The notes under the pieces are model-generated. The model worked only from the letters and a program-made list of their open reading frames with translations. It searched no databases and had not been told where the DNA came from. From assembly GCF_051020765.1 (NCBI RefSeq), contig NW_027469107.1, forward strand, positions 930,001 to 994,000: 64,000 nucleotides of DNA. Direction: 5' to 3'. The stretch comes from Lasioglossum baleicum. Its lineage: Eukaryota; Arthropoda; Insecta; Hymenoptera; Halictidae. Shown here piece after piece: positions 24,394-35,540 of the stretch (positions are counted from its first letter, which is position 1; every line of letters begins with the position of its first letter). A program made the translations under genes and the position numbers.

Positions 24394-27300
24394 GATTCGA
24401 AGAATTGCAAGCTCATATTATCACCACTTGTCTAACGAAATGTGAGAATTAAGCTGTATAACCCAATATTGCACCAACACAGAGTGGATCCCCGCGCAGG
24501 ATCTCGTTCTCCAACCGAAGCAGAGATGGACGCGTTCGAAGAATAAGCGATCATCCACAAAGGGTATTTCGATTCGTCGGTTGACAACGTGATAAAGAAA
24601 AGTTGGAATTTGTTCTGCGAGGCTCACCGTCTCACCGGCGAGAAGTGGTCGAAGCCACCGCAACAATATAAACAATTAACGCCCCTCCCCCCTCATCGGG
24701 CGCGGTAAAATTATCAAACGTTGACCGGTTCGCGGCTATAAAATGGTTGGGTAGCACTGCTGTAAAGCTCAAGTGAAAGCTTTTTGATTCGAAGGATTGC
24801 AAGCTCATATTATCACCACTTGTCTAACGAAATGTGAGAATTAAGCTGTATAACCCAATATTGCACCAACACAGAGTGGATCGCCGCGCAGGATCTCGTT
24901 CTCCAACCGAAGCAGAGATGGACGCGTTCGAAGAATAAGCGATCATCCACAAAGGGTATTTCGATTCGTCGGTTGACAACGTGATAAAGAAAAGTTGGAA
25001 TTTGTTCTGCGAGGCTCACCGTCTCACTGGCGAGAAGTGGTCGAAGCCACCGCAACAATATAAACAATTAACGCCCCCCATCTCATCGAGGCGCCGTGAA
25101 ATTATGAAACGTTGCCCGGTCCGCGGCTATAAAATGGTTGGGGAGCACTGCTGTAAAGCACAAGTGAAATCTTCTTGATTCGAAGAATTGCAAGCTCATA
25201 TTATCACCACTGGTCTAACGAAATGTGCGAATTAAGCTGAACAACCCAATATTGCACCAACACAGAGTGGAACCACGCGCAGGATCTCGTTCTGCAACCG
25301 TAGCAGAGATGGACCCGTTCGAAGAATACGCGACCGTCCACAAACGGTATTTCGATTCGTCGGAGCACGACGTGATGAAGTAAAATTAGAATTTATTCTG
25401 CGAGGCTCACCGTCTCACCGGCGAGAAGTAGTCGAAGCCACCGCAACAATATAAACAATTAACGCCCCCCATCTCATCGAGGCGCCGTAAAATTATGGAA
25501 CGTTGCCCGGTCCGCAGCTGTAAAATGGTTGGGGAGCACCGCTGTAAAGCACAAGTGAAAGCTTTTTGATTCGAAGAATTCAAGCTCATATTATCACCAC
25601 AGGTCTAGCGAAAGCTGAGAATAAACCTGTGCAGCCCAATATTGCACCAACACAGAGTGGATCCACGCGCAGGATCTCGTTCTCCAAACGAAGCTGAGAT
25701 GGTCACGTTCGAAGAATACGCGGCCATCAACAAAGGGTATTTCGATTCGTCGGTTGACAACGTGATAAAGAAAAGTTGGAATTTGTTCTGCGAGGCTCAC
25801 CGTCTCACCGGCGAGAAGTGGTCGAAGCCACCGCAACAATATGAACAATTAACGCCCCTCCCCCCTCATCGAGGCGCCGTAAAATTCTCAAACTTTGCCC
25901 GGTCCGCGGCTATAAATTGGTTGGGTAGCACTGCTGTAAAGCTCAAGTGAAAGCTTTTTGATTCGAAGAATTGCAAGCTCATATTATCACCACTTGTCTA
26001 ACGAAATGTGAGAATTAAGCTGTATAACCCAATATTGCACCAACACAGAGTGGATCCCCGCGCAGGATCTCGTTCTCCAACCGAAACAGAGATGGACGCG
26101 TTCGAAGAATAAGCGATCATCCACAAAGGGTACTTCGATTCGTCGGTTGACAACGTGATAAAGGAAAGTTGGAATTTGTTCTGCGAGGCTCACCGTCTCA
26201 CCGGCGAGAAGTGGTCGAAGCCACCGCAACAATAAAAACAATTAACGCCCCTCCCCCCTCATCGGGCGCGGTAAAATTATCAAACGTTGACCGGTTCGCG
26301 GCTATAAAATGGTTGGGTAGCACTGCTGTAAAGCTCAAGTGAAAGCTTTTTGATTCGAAGAATTGCAAGCTCATATTATCACCACTTGTCTAACGAAATG
26401 TGAGAATTAAGCTGTATAACCCAATATTGCACCAACACAGAGTGGATCCCCGCGCAGGATCTCGTTCTCCAACCGAAACAGAGATGGACGCGTTCGAAGA
26501 ATAAGCGATCATCCACAAAGGGTATTTCGATTCGTCGGTTGACAACGTGATAAAGAAAAGTTGGAATTTGTTCTGCGACGCTCACCGTCTCACCGGCGAG
26601 AAGTGGTCGAAGCCACCGCAACAATATGAACAATTAACGCCCCTCCGCCCTCATCGGGCGCGGTAAAATTATCAAACGTTGACCGGTTCGCGGCTATAAA
26701 ATGGTTGGGGAGCACTGCTGTCAACCACAAGAGAAAGCTTTTTGATTCGAAGAATTGCAAGCTCATATTATCACCACTTGTCTAACGAAATGTGAGAATT
26801 AAGCTGTATAACCCAATATTGCACCAACACAGAGTGGATCCCCGCGCAGGATCTCGTTCTCCAACCGAAACAGAGATGGACGCGTTCGAAGAATAAGCGA
26901 TCATCCACAAAGGGTACTTCGATTCGTCGGTTGACAACGTGATAAAGGAAAGTTGGAATTTGTTCTGCGAGGCTCACCGTCTCACCGGCGAGAAGTGGTC
27001 GAAGCCACCGCAACAATAAAAACAATTAACGCCCCTCCCCCCTCATCGGGCGCGGTAAAATTATCAAACGTTGTCCGGTTCGCGGCTATAAAATGGTTGG
27101 GAAGCACTGCTGTAAAGCTCAAGTGCAAGCTTTTTGATTCGAAGAATTGCAAGCTCATATTATCACCACTTGTCTAACGAAATGTGAGAATTAAGCTGTA
27201 CAATCCAATATTGCACCAACACAAAGTGGAACCCGCGCAGGATCTCGTTCTCCAACCGAAGCTGAGATGGTCGCGTTAGAAGAATACGCGGCCATCAACA

Positions 27301-27525
27301 AAGGGTATTTCGATACGTCGGAGGACGATGTGATGAAGTAAAATTGGAATTTATTCTGCGCGGCTCACCGTCTCACCGGCGAGAAGTGGTCGAAGCCACC
27401 GTAACAATATAAACAATTAACGCCCCCCATCTCATCGAGGCGCCGTAAAATTATCAAACGTTGCCCGGTCCGCGGCTATAAAATGGTTGGGTAGCACTGC
27501 TGTAAAGCTCAAGTGAAAGCTTTTT
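24394..27525 (+). repeat. B1-B1-C2-E unit with B2-B3-B2-A2 cassette, 8 monomers (3132 bp)
   Basis: Order: B1, B1, C2, E, B2, B3, B2, A2. The first four monomers follow the neighbouring units. The last four replace F, B/C and A2 by the cassette otherwise seen around 11485 and 19309. The replacement joint lies in the tail of the E monomer near 25914. Confidence 0.88.
25568..25959 (+). other. Chimeric E monomer with a switched tail
   Basis: The head and core are class E and match 22831, 28700 and 31437. After GGTCCGCGGCTATAAA the tail changes to TTGGTTGGGTAGC, the form that normally ends an A2 monomer before B2, in place of ATGGTTGCGGAGC. The breakpoint falls between about 25895 and 25916. It is where the B2-B3-B2-A2 cassette was joined in. 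Confidence 0.88.
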
Positions 27526-30262
27526 GATTCGAAGAATTGCAAGCTCATATTATCACCACTTGTCTAACGAAATGTGAGAATTAAGCTGTATAACCCAATA
27601 TTGCACCAACACAGAGTGGATCCCCGCGCAGGATCTCGTTCTCCAACCGAAGCAGAGATGGACGCGTTCGAAGAATAAGCGATCATCCACAAAGGGTATT
27701 TCGATTCGTCGGTTGACAACGTGATAAAGAAAAGTTGGAATTTGTTCTGCGAGGCTCACCGTCTCACCGGCGAGAAGTGGTCGAAGCCACCGCAACAATA
27801 TAAACAATTAACGCCCCTCCCCCCTCATCGGGCGCGGTAAAATTATCAAACGTTGACCGGTTCGCGGCTATAAAATGGTTGGGTAGCACTGCTGTAAAGC
27901 TCAAGTGAAAGCTTTTTGATTCGAAGGATTGCAAGCTCATATTATCACCACTTGTCTAACGAAATGTGAGAATTAAGCTGTATAACCCAATATTGCACCA
28001 ACACAGAGTGGATCGCCGCGCAGGATCTCGTTCTCCAACCGAAGCAGAGATGGACGCGTTCGAAGAATAAGCGATCATCCACAAAGGGTATTTCGATTCG
28101 TCGGTTGACAACGTGATAAAGAAAAGTTGGAATTTGTTCTGCGAGGCTCACCGTCTCACTGGCGAGAAGTGGTCGAAGCCACCGCAACAATATAAACAAT
28201 TAACGCCCCCCATCTCATCGAGGCGCCGTGAAATTATGAAACGTTGCCCGGTCCGCGGCTATAAAATGGTTGGGGAGCACTGCTGTAAAGCACAAGTGAA
28301 ATCTTCTTGATTCGAAGAATTGCAAGCTCATATTATCACCACTGGTCTAACGAAATGTGCGAATTAAGCTGAACAACCCAATATTGCACCAACACAGAGT
28401 GGAACCACGCGCAGGATCTCGTTCTGCAACCGTAGCAGAGATGGACCCGTTCGAAGAATACGCGACCGTCCACAAACGGTATTTCGATTCGTCGGAGCAC
28501 GACGTGATGAAGTAAAATTAGAATTTATTCTGCGAGGCTCACCGTCTCACCGGCGAGAAGTAGTCGAAGCCACCGCAACAATATAAACAATTAACGCCCC
28601 CCATCTCATCGAGGCGCCGTAAAATTATGGAACGTTGCCCGGTCCGCAGCTGTAAAATGGTTGGGGAGCACCGCTGTAAAGCACAAGTGAAAGCTTTTTG
28701 ATTCGAAGAATTCAAGCTCATATTATCACCACAGGTCTAGCGAAAGCTGAGAATAAACCTGTGCAGCCCAATATTGCACCAACACAGAGTGGATCCACGC
28801 GCAGGATCTCGTTCTCCAAACGAAGCTGAGATGGTCACGTTCGAAGAATACGCGGCCATCAACAAAGGGTATTTCGATTCGTCGGTTGACAACGTGATAA
28901 AGAAAAGTTGGAATTTGTTCTGCGAGGCTCACCGTCTCACCGGCGAGAAGTGGTCGAAGCCACCGCAACAATATGAACAATTAACGCCCCTCCCCCCTCA
29001 TCGAGGCGCCGTAAAATTCTCAAACTTTGCCCGGTCCGCGGCTATAAAATGGTTGCGGAGCACTGCTGTTAAGCACAAGTGAAAGCATTTGAATTCGAAC
29101 AATTGCAAGCTCGCATTTTCACCACAGGTCTAGCGAAACCTGAGAATTAAGCTGTACAATCCAATATTGCACCAACACAAAGTGGAACCCGCGCAGGATC
29201 TCGTTCTCCAACCGAAGCTGAGATGGTCGCGTTAGAAGAATACGCGGCCATGAACAAAGGGTATTTCGATTCGTCGGAGGACGACGTGATGAAGTAAAAT
29301 TGGAATTTATTCTGCGCGGCTCACCGTCTCACCGGCGAGAAGTGGTCGAAGCCACCGCAACAATATAAACAATTAACGCCCTCCCCCCTCATCGGGCGCG
29401 GTAAAATTATCAAACGTTGACCGGTTCGCGGCTATAAAATGGTTGGGTAGCACTGCTGTAAAGCTCAAGTGAAAGCTTTTTGATTCGAAGAATTGCAAGC
29501 TCATATTATCACCACTTGTCAAACGAAATGTGAGAATTAAGCTGTATAACCCAATATTGCACCAACACAGAGTGGATCCCCGCGCAGGATCTCGTTCTCC
29601 AACCGAAGCAGAGATGGACGCGTTCGAAGAATAAGCGATCATCCACAAAGGGTATTTCGATTCGTCGGAGCTCGACGTGATGAAGTAAAATTAGAATTTA
29701 TTTTGCGAGGCTCACCGTCTCACCGGCGAGAAGTGGTCGAAGCCACCGCAACAATATAAACAATTAACGCCCCCCATCTCATCGAGGCGCCGTAAAATTA
29801 TGGAACGTTGCCCGGTCCGCGGCTGTAAAATGGTTGGGGAGCACTGCTGTAAAGCACAAGTGAAAGCCTTTTGATTCGAAGAATTGCAAGCTCATATTAT
29901 CGCCACAGGTCTAGCGAAAGCTGAGAATAAAGCTGTGCAGCCCAATATTGCACCAACACAAAGTGGAACCCGCGCAGGATCTCGTTCTCCAACCGAAGCT
30001 GAGATGGTCGCGTTAGAAGAATACGCGGCCATCAACAAAGGGTATTTCGATACGTCGGAGGACGATGTGATGAAGTAAAATTGGAATTTATTCTGCGCGG
30101 CTCACCGTCTCACCGGCGAGAAGTGGTCGAAGCCACCGTAACAATATAAACAATTAACGCCCCCCATCTCATCGAGGCGCCGTAAAATTATCAAACGTTG
30201 CCCGGTCCGCGGCTATAAAATGGTTGGGTAGCACTGCTGTAAAGCTCAAGTGAAAGCTTTTT
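27526..30262 (+). repeat. B1-B1-C2-E unit, 7 monomers (2737 bp), second copy
   Basis: Same order and private variants as 21657-24393, offset 5869 bp. Together with the following unit it forms the second half of a 15-monomer duplication (about 21657-27525 against 27526-33391). The two halves diverge after the E monomer at 31437. Confidence 0.9.
29482..29872 (+). repeat. B/C mosaic monomer with GGAGCTCGACG, representative (391 bp)
   Basis: This monomer starts as class B (GAATAAGCGATCATCCAC) and switches after the shared GGTATTTCGATTCGTCGG to GAGCTCGACGTGATGAAG and AAAATTAGAATTTATTTTGC, with a GGCTGTAAAATGG tail. Equivalent copies start at 23613 and 40624. The same downstream half is attached to an F-type upstream half at 32221 and 35151. 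The switch point lies in a stretch that is the same in all classes, so the recombination joint cannot be placed to a single base. Confidence 0.85.
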
Positions 30263-31045
30263 GATTCGAAGAATTGCAAGCTCATATTATCACCACTTGT
30301 CTAACGAAATGTGAGAATTAAGCTGTATAACCCAATATTGCACCAACACAGAGTGGATCCCCGCGCAGGATCTCGTTCTCCAACCGAAGCAGAGATGGAC
30401 GCGTTCGAAGAATAAGCGATCATCCACAAAGGGTATTTCGATTCGTCGGTTGACAACGTGATAAAGAAAAGTTGGAATTTGTTCTGCGAGGCTCACCGTC
30501 TCACCGGCGAGAAGTGGTCGAAGCCACCGCAACAATATAAACAATTAACGCCCCTCCCCCCTCATCGGGCGCGGTAAAATTATCAAACGTTGACCGGTTC
30601 GCGGCTATAAAATGGTTGGGTAGCACTGCTGTAAAGCTCAAGTGAAAGCTTTTTGATTCGAAGGATTGCAAGCTCATATTATCACCACTTGTCTAACGAA
30701 ATGTGAGAATTAAGCTGTATAACCCAATATTGCACCAACACAGAGTGGATCGCCGCGCAGGATCTCGTTCTCCAACCGAAGCAGAGATGGACGCGTTCGA
30801 AGAATAAGCGATCATCCACAAAGGGTATTTCGATTCGTCGGTTGACAACGTGATAAAGAAAAGTTGGAATTTGTTCTGCGAGGCTCACCGTCTCACTGGC
30901 GAGAAGTGGTCGAAGCCACCGCAACAATATAAACAATTAACGCCCCCCATCTCATCGAGGCGCCGTGAAATTATGAAACGTTGCCCGGTCCGCGGCTATA
31001 AAATGGTTGGGGAGCACTGCTGTAAAGCACAAGTGAAATCTTCTT

Positions 31046-31436
31046 GATTCGAAGAATTGCAAGCTCATATTATCACCACTGGTCTAACGAAATGTGCGAA
31101 TTAAGCTGAACAACCCAATATTGCACCAACACAGAGTGGAACCACGCGCAGGATCTCGTTCTGCAACCGTAGCAGAGATGGACCCGTTCGAAGAATACGC
31201 GACCGTCCACAAACGGTATTTCGATTCGTCGGAGCACGACGTGATGAAGTAAAATTAGAATTTATTCTGCGAGGCTCACCGTCTCACCGGCGAGAAGTAG
31301 TCGAAGCCACCGCAACAATATAAACAATTAACGCCCCCCATCTCATCGAGGCGCCGTAAAATTATGGAACGTTGCCCGGTCCGCAGCTGTAAAATGGTTG
31401 GGGAGCACCGCTGTAAAGCACAAGTGAAAGCTTTTT
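31046..31436 (+). repeat. Class C2 monomer, representative (391 bp)
   Basis: C2 resembles C1 but has ACGCGACCGTCCAC, CACAAACGGTATTTCG and AAAATTAGAATTTATTCTGC followed by GAGGCTC, with a head reading GTCTAACGAAATGTGCG and GAACAACCC. Copies start at 3276 (older form), 22440, 25177, 28309, 31046, 34167 (truncated), 39451, 44535, 46097, 50790, 53134 and 57828. From 44535 onward the core begins GATGAACCCG instead of GATGGACCCG, marking a right-hand lineage. The monomer at 1324 mixes C-type GAGCACGAC with a D-type head. Confidence 0.9.
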
Positions 31437-31828
31437 GATTCGAAGAATTCAAGCTCATATTATCACCACAGGTCTAGCGAAAGCTGAGAATAAACCTGTG
31501 CAGCCCAATATTGCACCAACACAGAGTGGATCCACGCGCAGGATCTCGTTCTCCAAACGAAGCTGAGATGGTCACGTTCGAAGAATACGCGGCCATCAAC
31601 AAAGGGTATTTCGATTCGTCGGTTGACAACGTGATAAAGAAAAGTTGGAATTTGTTCTGCGAGGCTCACCGTCTCACCGGCGAGAAGTGGTCGAAGCCAC
31701 CGCAACAATATGAACAATTAACGCCCCTCCCCCCTCATCGAGGCGCCGTAAAATTCTCAAACTTTGCCCGGTCCGCGGCTATAAAATGGTTGCGGAGCAC
31801 TGCTGTTAAGCACAAGTGAAAGCATTTG
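31437..31828 (+). repeat. Class E monomer, representative (392 bp)
   Basis: E starts with GAAGAATTCAAGCTC, missing one G relative to other classes, which creates an EcoRI site. It continues with TCTCCAAACGAAGCTGAG, GGTCACGTTCGAAG, an A/D-type GCGGCCATCAAC and then B-type TTGACAACGTGATAAAG. E is therefore an old mosaic of a D-like head and a B-like core. Copies start at 5232, 22831, 25568, 28700, 31437, 34367 and 39842. In most copies the tail ends TATAAAATGGTTGCGGAGC. Both strands stay open over overlapping 84- and 102-codon stretches, which argues that neither is coding. Confidence 0.9.
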
Positions 31829-32220
31829 AATTCGAACAATTGCAAGCTCGCATTTTCACCACAGGTCTAGCGAAACCTGAGAATTAAGCTGTACAATCCA
31901 ATATTGCACCAACACAAAGTGGAACCCGCGCAGGATCTCGTTCTCCAACCGAAGCTGAGATGGTCGCGTTAGAAGAATACGCGGCCATGAACAAAGGGTA
32001 TTTCGATTCGTCGGAGGACGACGTGATGAAGTAAAATTGGAATTTATTCTGCGCGGCTCACCGTCTCACCGGCGAGAAGTGGTCGAAGCCACCGCAACAA
32101 TATAAACAATTAACGCCCCTCCCCCCTCATCGAGGCGCCGTAAAATTCTCAAACTTTGCCCGGTCCGCGGCTATAAAATGGTTGCGGAGCACTGCTGTTA
32201 AGCACAAGTGAAAGCATTTG
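31829..32220 (+). repeat. Class F monomer, representative (392 bp)
   Basis: F starts with AATTCGAACAATTGC, followed by AAGCTCGCATTTTCACC and CACAAAGTGGAACC. Its core is A-like (GCGTTAGAAG), with GGCCATGAACAAAG in the central copies. Copies start at 23223, 29092, 31829, 34759, 36715, 40234, 42189, 48051, 52744, 55089 and 59782. The copy at 5624 is A-like with an F head. Copies at 32221 and 35151 have an F head joined to a GGAGCTCGACGTG core. From 36715 rightward the copies have ATCAAC instead of ATGAAC, and CCTGAGGATTAAGC. Confidence 0.88.
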
Positions 32221-33961
32221 AATTCGAACAATTGCAAGCTCGCATTTTCACCACAGGTCTAGCGAAACCTGAGAATTAAGCTGTACAATCCAATATTGCA
32301 CCAACACAAAGTGGAACCCGCGCAGGATCTCGTTCTCCAACCGAAGCTGAGATGGTCGCGTTAGAAGAATACGCGGCCATGAACAAAGGGTATTTCGATT
32401 CGTCGGAGCTCGACGTGATGAAGTAAAATTAGAATTTATTTTGCGAGGCTCACCGTCTCACCGGCGAGAAGTGGTCGAAGCCACCGCAACAATATAAACA
32501 ATTAACGCCCCCCATCTCATCGAGGCGCCGTAAAATTATGGAACGTTGCCCGGTCCGCGGCTGTAAAATGGTTGGGGAGCACTGCTGTAAAGCACAAGTG
32601 AAAGCCTTTTGATTCGAAGAATTGCAAGCTCATATTATCGCCACAGGTCTAGCGAAAGCTGAGAATAAAGCTGTGCAGCCCAATATTGCACCAACACAGA
32701 GTGGATCCACGCGCAGGATCTCGTTCTCCAACCGAAGCTGAGATGGTCGCGTTCGAAGAATACGCGGCCATCAACAAAGGGTATTTCGATTCGTCGGAGG
32801 ACGACGTGATGTATTATAATAGGAATTTATTCTGCGCGGCTCACCGTCTCACCGGCGAGAAGTGGTCGAAGCCACCGCAACAATATAAACAATTAACGCC
32901 CCCCATCTCATCAAGTCGCCATGAAATTATGAAACGTTGCCCGGTCCGCGGCTATTAAATGGTTGGGGAGCACTGCTGTAAAGCACAAGTGAAAGCTTTT
33001 TGATTCGAAGAATTGCAAGCTCATATTATCACCACTGGTCTAGCGAAACCTGAGAATTAATCTGTACTATCCAATATTGCACCAACACAGAGTGGAACCC
33101 GCGCACGATTTCGTTCTCCAACCGAAGCTGAGATGGTCGCGTTAGAAGAATACGCGGCCATCAACAAAGGGTATTTCGATACGTCGGAGGACGATGTGAT
33201 GAAGTAAAATTGGAATTTATTCTGCGCGGCTCACCGTCTCACCGGCGAGAAGTGGTTGAAGCCACCGTAACAATATAAACAATTAACGCCCCCCATCTCA
33301 TCGAGGCGCCGTAAAATTATGGAACGTTGCCCGGTCCGCGGCTATAAAATGGTTGGGTAGCACTGCTGTAAAGCTCAAGTGAAAGCTTTTTGATTCGAAG
33401 AATTGCAAGCTCATATTATCACCACTTGTCTAACGAAATGTGAGAATTAAGCTGTATAACCCAATATTGCACCAACACAGAGTGGATCCCCGCGCAGGAT
33501 CTCGTTCTCCAACCGAAGCAGAGATGGACGCGTTCGAAGAATAAGCGATCATCCACAAAGGGTATTTCGATTCGTCGGTTGACAACGTGATAAAGAAAAG
33601 TTGGAATTTGTTCTGCGAGGCTCACCGTCTCACCGGCGAGAAGTGGTCGAAGCCACCGCAACAATATAAACAATTAACGCCCCTCCCCCCTCATCGGGCG
33701 CGGTAAAATTATCAAACGTTGACCGGTTCGCGGCTATAAAATGGTTGGGTAGCACTGCTGTAAAGCTCAAGTGAAAGCTTTTTGATTCGAAGGATTGCAA
33801 GCTCATATTATCACCACTTGTCTAACGAAATGTGAGAATTAAGCTGTATAACCCAATATTGCACCAACACAGAGTGGATCGCCGCGCAGGATCTCGTTCT
33901 CCAACCGAAGCAGAGATGGACGCGTTCGAAGAATAAGCGATCATCCACAAAGGGTATTTCG

Positions 33962-33974
33962 ATTGACAACGTGA
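33962..33974 (+). other. 8-bp deletion in the B1 monomer at 33784
   Basis: Reads TTTCGATTGACAACG where all other B copies read TTTCGATTCGTCGG followed by TTGACAACG. The missing bases are CGTCGGTT, flanked by a two-base TT repeat. The monomer is 383 bp long. No other copy in the window has this change. Confidence 0.92.
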
Positions 33975-34166
33975 TAAAGAAAAGTTGGAATTTGTTCTGC
34001 GAGGCTCACCGTCTCACTGGCGAGAAGTGGTCGAAGCCACCGCAACAATATAAACAATTAACGCCCCCCATCTCATCGAGGCGCCGTGAAATTATGAAAC
34101 GTTGCCCGGTCCGCGGCTATAAAATGGTTGGGGAGCACTGCTGTAAAGCACAAGTGAAATCTTCTT

Positions 34167-34366
34167 GATTCGAAGAATTGCAAGCTCATATTATCACCAC
34201 TGGTCTAACGAAATGTGCGAATTAAGCTGAACAACCCAATATTGCACCAACACAGAGTGGAACCACGCGCAGGATCTCGTTCTGCAACCGTAGCAGAGAT
34301 GGACCCGTTCGAAGAATACGCGACCGTCCACAAACGGTATTTCGAAAGCACAAGTGAAAGCTTTTT
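34167..34366 (+). other. Half-length C2 monomer (200 bp)
   Basis: A C2 monomer runs normally to CAAACGGTATTTCGA and then jumps to AAGCACAAGTGAAAGC, losing about 191 bp compared with the intact copy at 31046. The joint, near 34345, has at most one base of overlap. It shifts the phase of the array by half a monomer: to its left and right, equal classes are offset by whole monomers only within each side. Confidence 0.95.
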
Positions 34367-35540
34367 GATTCGAAGAATTCAAGCTCATATTATCACCACA
34401 GGTCTAGCGAAAGCTGAGAATAAACCTGTGCAGCCCAATATTGCACCAACACAGAGTGGATCCACGCGCAGGATCTCGTTCTCCAAACGAAGCTGAGATG
34501 GTCACGTTCGAAGAATACGCGGCCATCAACAAAGGGTATTTCGATTCGTCGGTTGACAACGTGATAAAGAAAAGTTGGAATTTGTTCTGCGAGGCTCACC
34601 GTCTCACCGGCGAGAAGTGGTCGAAGCCACCGCAACAATATGAACAATTAACGCCCCTCCCCCCTCATCGAGGCGCCGTAAAATTCTCAAACTTTGCCCG
34701 GTCCGCGGCTATAAAATGGTTGCGGAGCACTGCTGTTAAGCACAAGTGAAAGCATTTGAATTCGAACAATTGCAAGCTCGCATTTTCACCACAGGTCTAG
34801 CGAAACCTGAGAATTAAGCTGTACAATCCAATATTGCACCAACACAAAGTGGAACCCGCGCAGGATCTCGTTCTCCAACCGAAGCTGAGATGGTCGCGTT
34901 AGAAGAATACGCGGCCATGAACAAAGGGTATTTCGATTCGTCGGAGGACGACGTGATGAAGTAAAATTGGAATTTATTCTGCGCGGCTCACCGTCTCACC
35001 GGCGAGAAGTGGTCGAAGCCACCGCAACAATATAAACAATTAACGCCCCTCCCCCCTCATCGAGGCGCCGTAAAATTCTCAAACTTTGCCCGGTCCGCGG
35101 CTATAAAATGGTTGCGGAGCACTGCTGTTAAGCACAAGTGAAAGCATTTGAATTCGAACAATTGCAAGCTCGCATTTTCACCACAGGTCTAGCGAAACCT
35201 GAGAATTAAGCTGTACAATCCAATATTGCACCAACACAAAGTGGAACCCGCGCAGGATCTCGTTCTCCAACCGAAGCTGAGATGGTCGCGTTAGAAGAAT
35301 ACGCGGCCATGAACAAAGGGTATTTCGATTCGTCGGAGCTCGACGTGATGAAGTAAAATTAGAATTTATTTTGCGAGGCTCACCGTCTCACCGGCGAGAA
35401 GTGGTCGAAGCCACCGCAACAATATAAACAATTAACGCCCCCCATCTCATCGAGGCGCCGTAAAATTATGGAACGTTGCCCGGTCCGCGGCTGTAAAATG
35501 GTTGGGGAGCACTGCTGTAAAGCACAAGTGAAAGCCTTTT

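Larger units (their letters stand above)
30263..33391 (+). repeat. B1-B1-C2-E unit, 8 monomers (3129 bp), F/D version
   Basis: Order: B1, B1, C2, E, F, F/C mosaic, D2, A2. This is where D-class monomers reappear after being absent since 3275. The D2 copy at 32611 has a private TCAAGTCGCCATG near 32911; its relative at 35541 reads TCAAGGCGCCATG. Confidence 0.88.
33392..35540 (+). repeat. B1-B1-C2-E unit, 6 monomers with two deletions (2149 bp)
   Basis: Order: B1, B1 with an 8-bp deletion, truncated C2 (200 bp), E, F, F/C mosaic. Apart from the two deletions it follows the unit at 30263. The truncated monomer makes this unit about 199 bp shorter than expected and shifts the monomer phase of everything to the right by about half a monomer. 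Confidence 0.9.
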
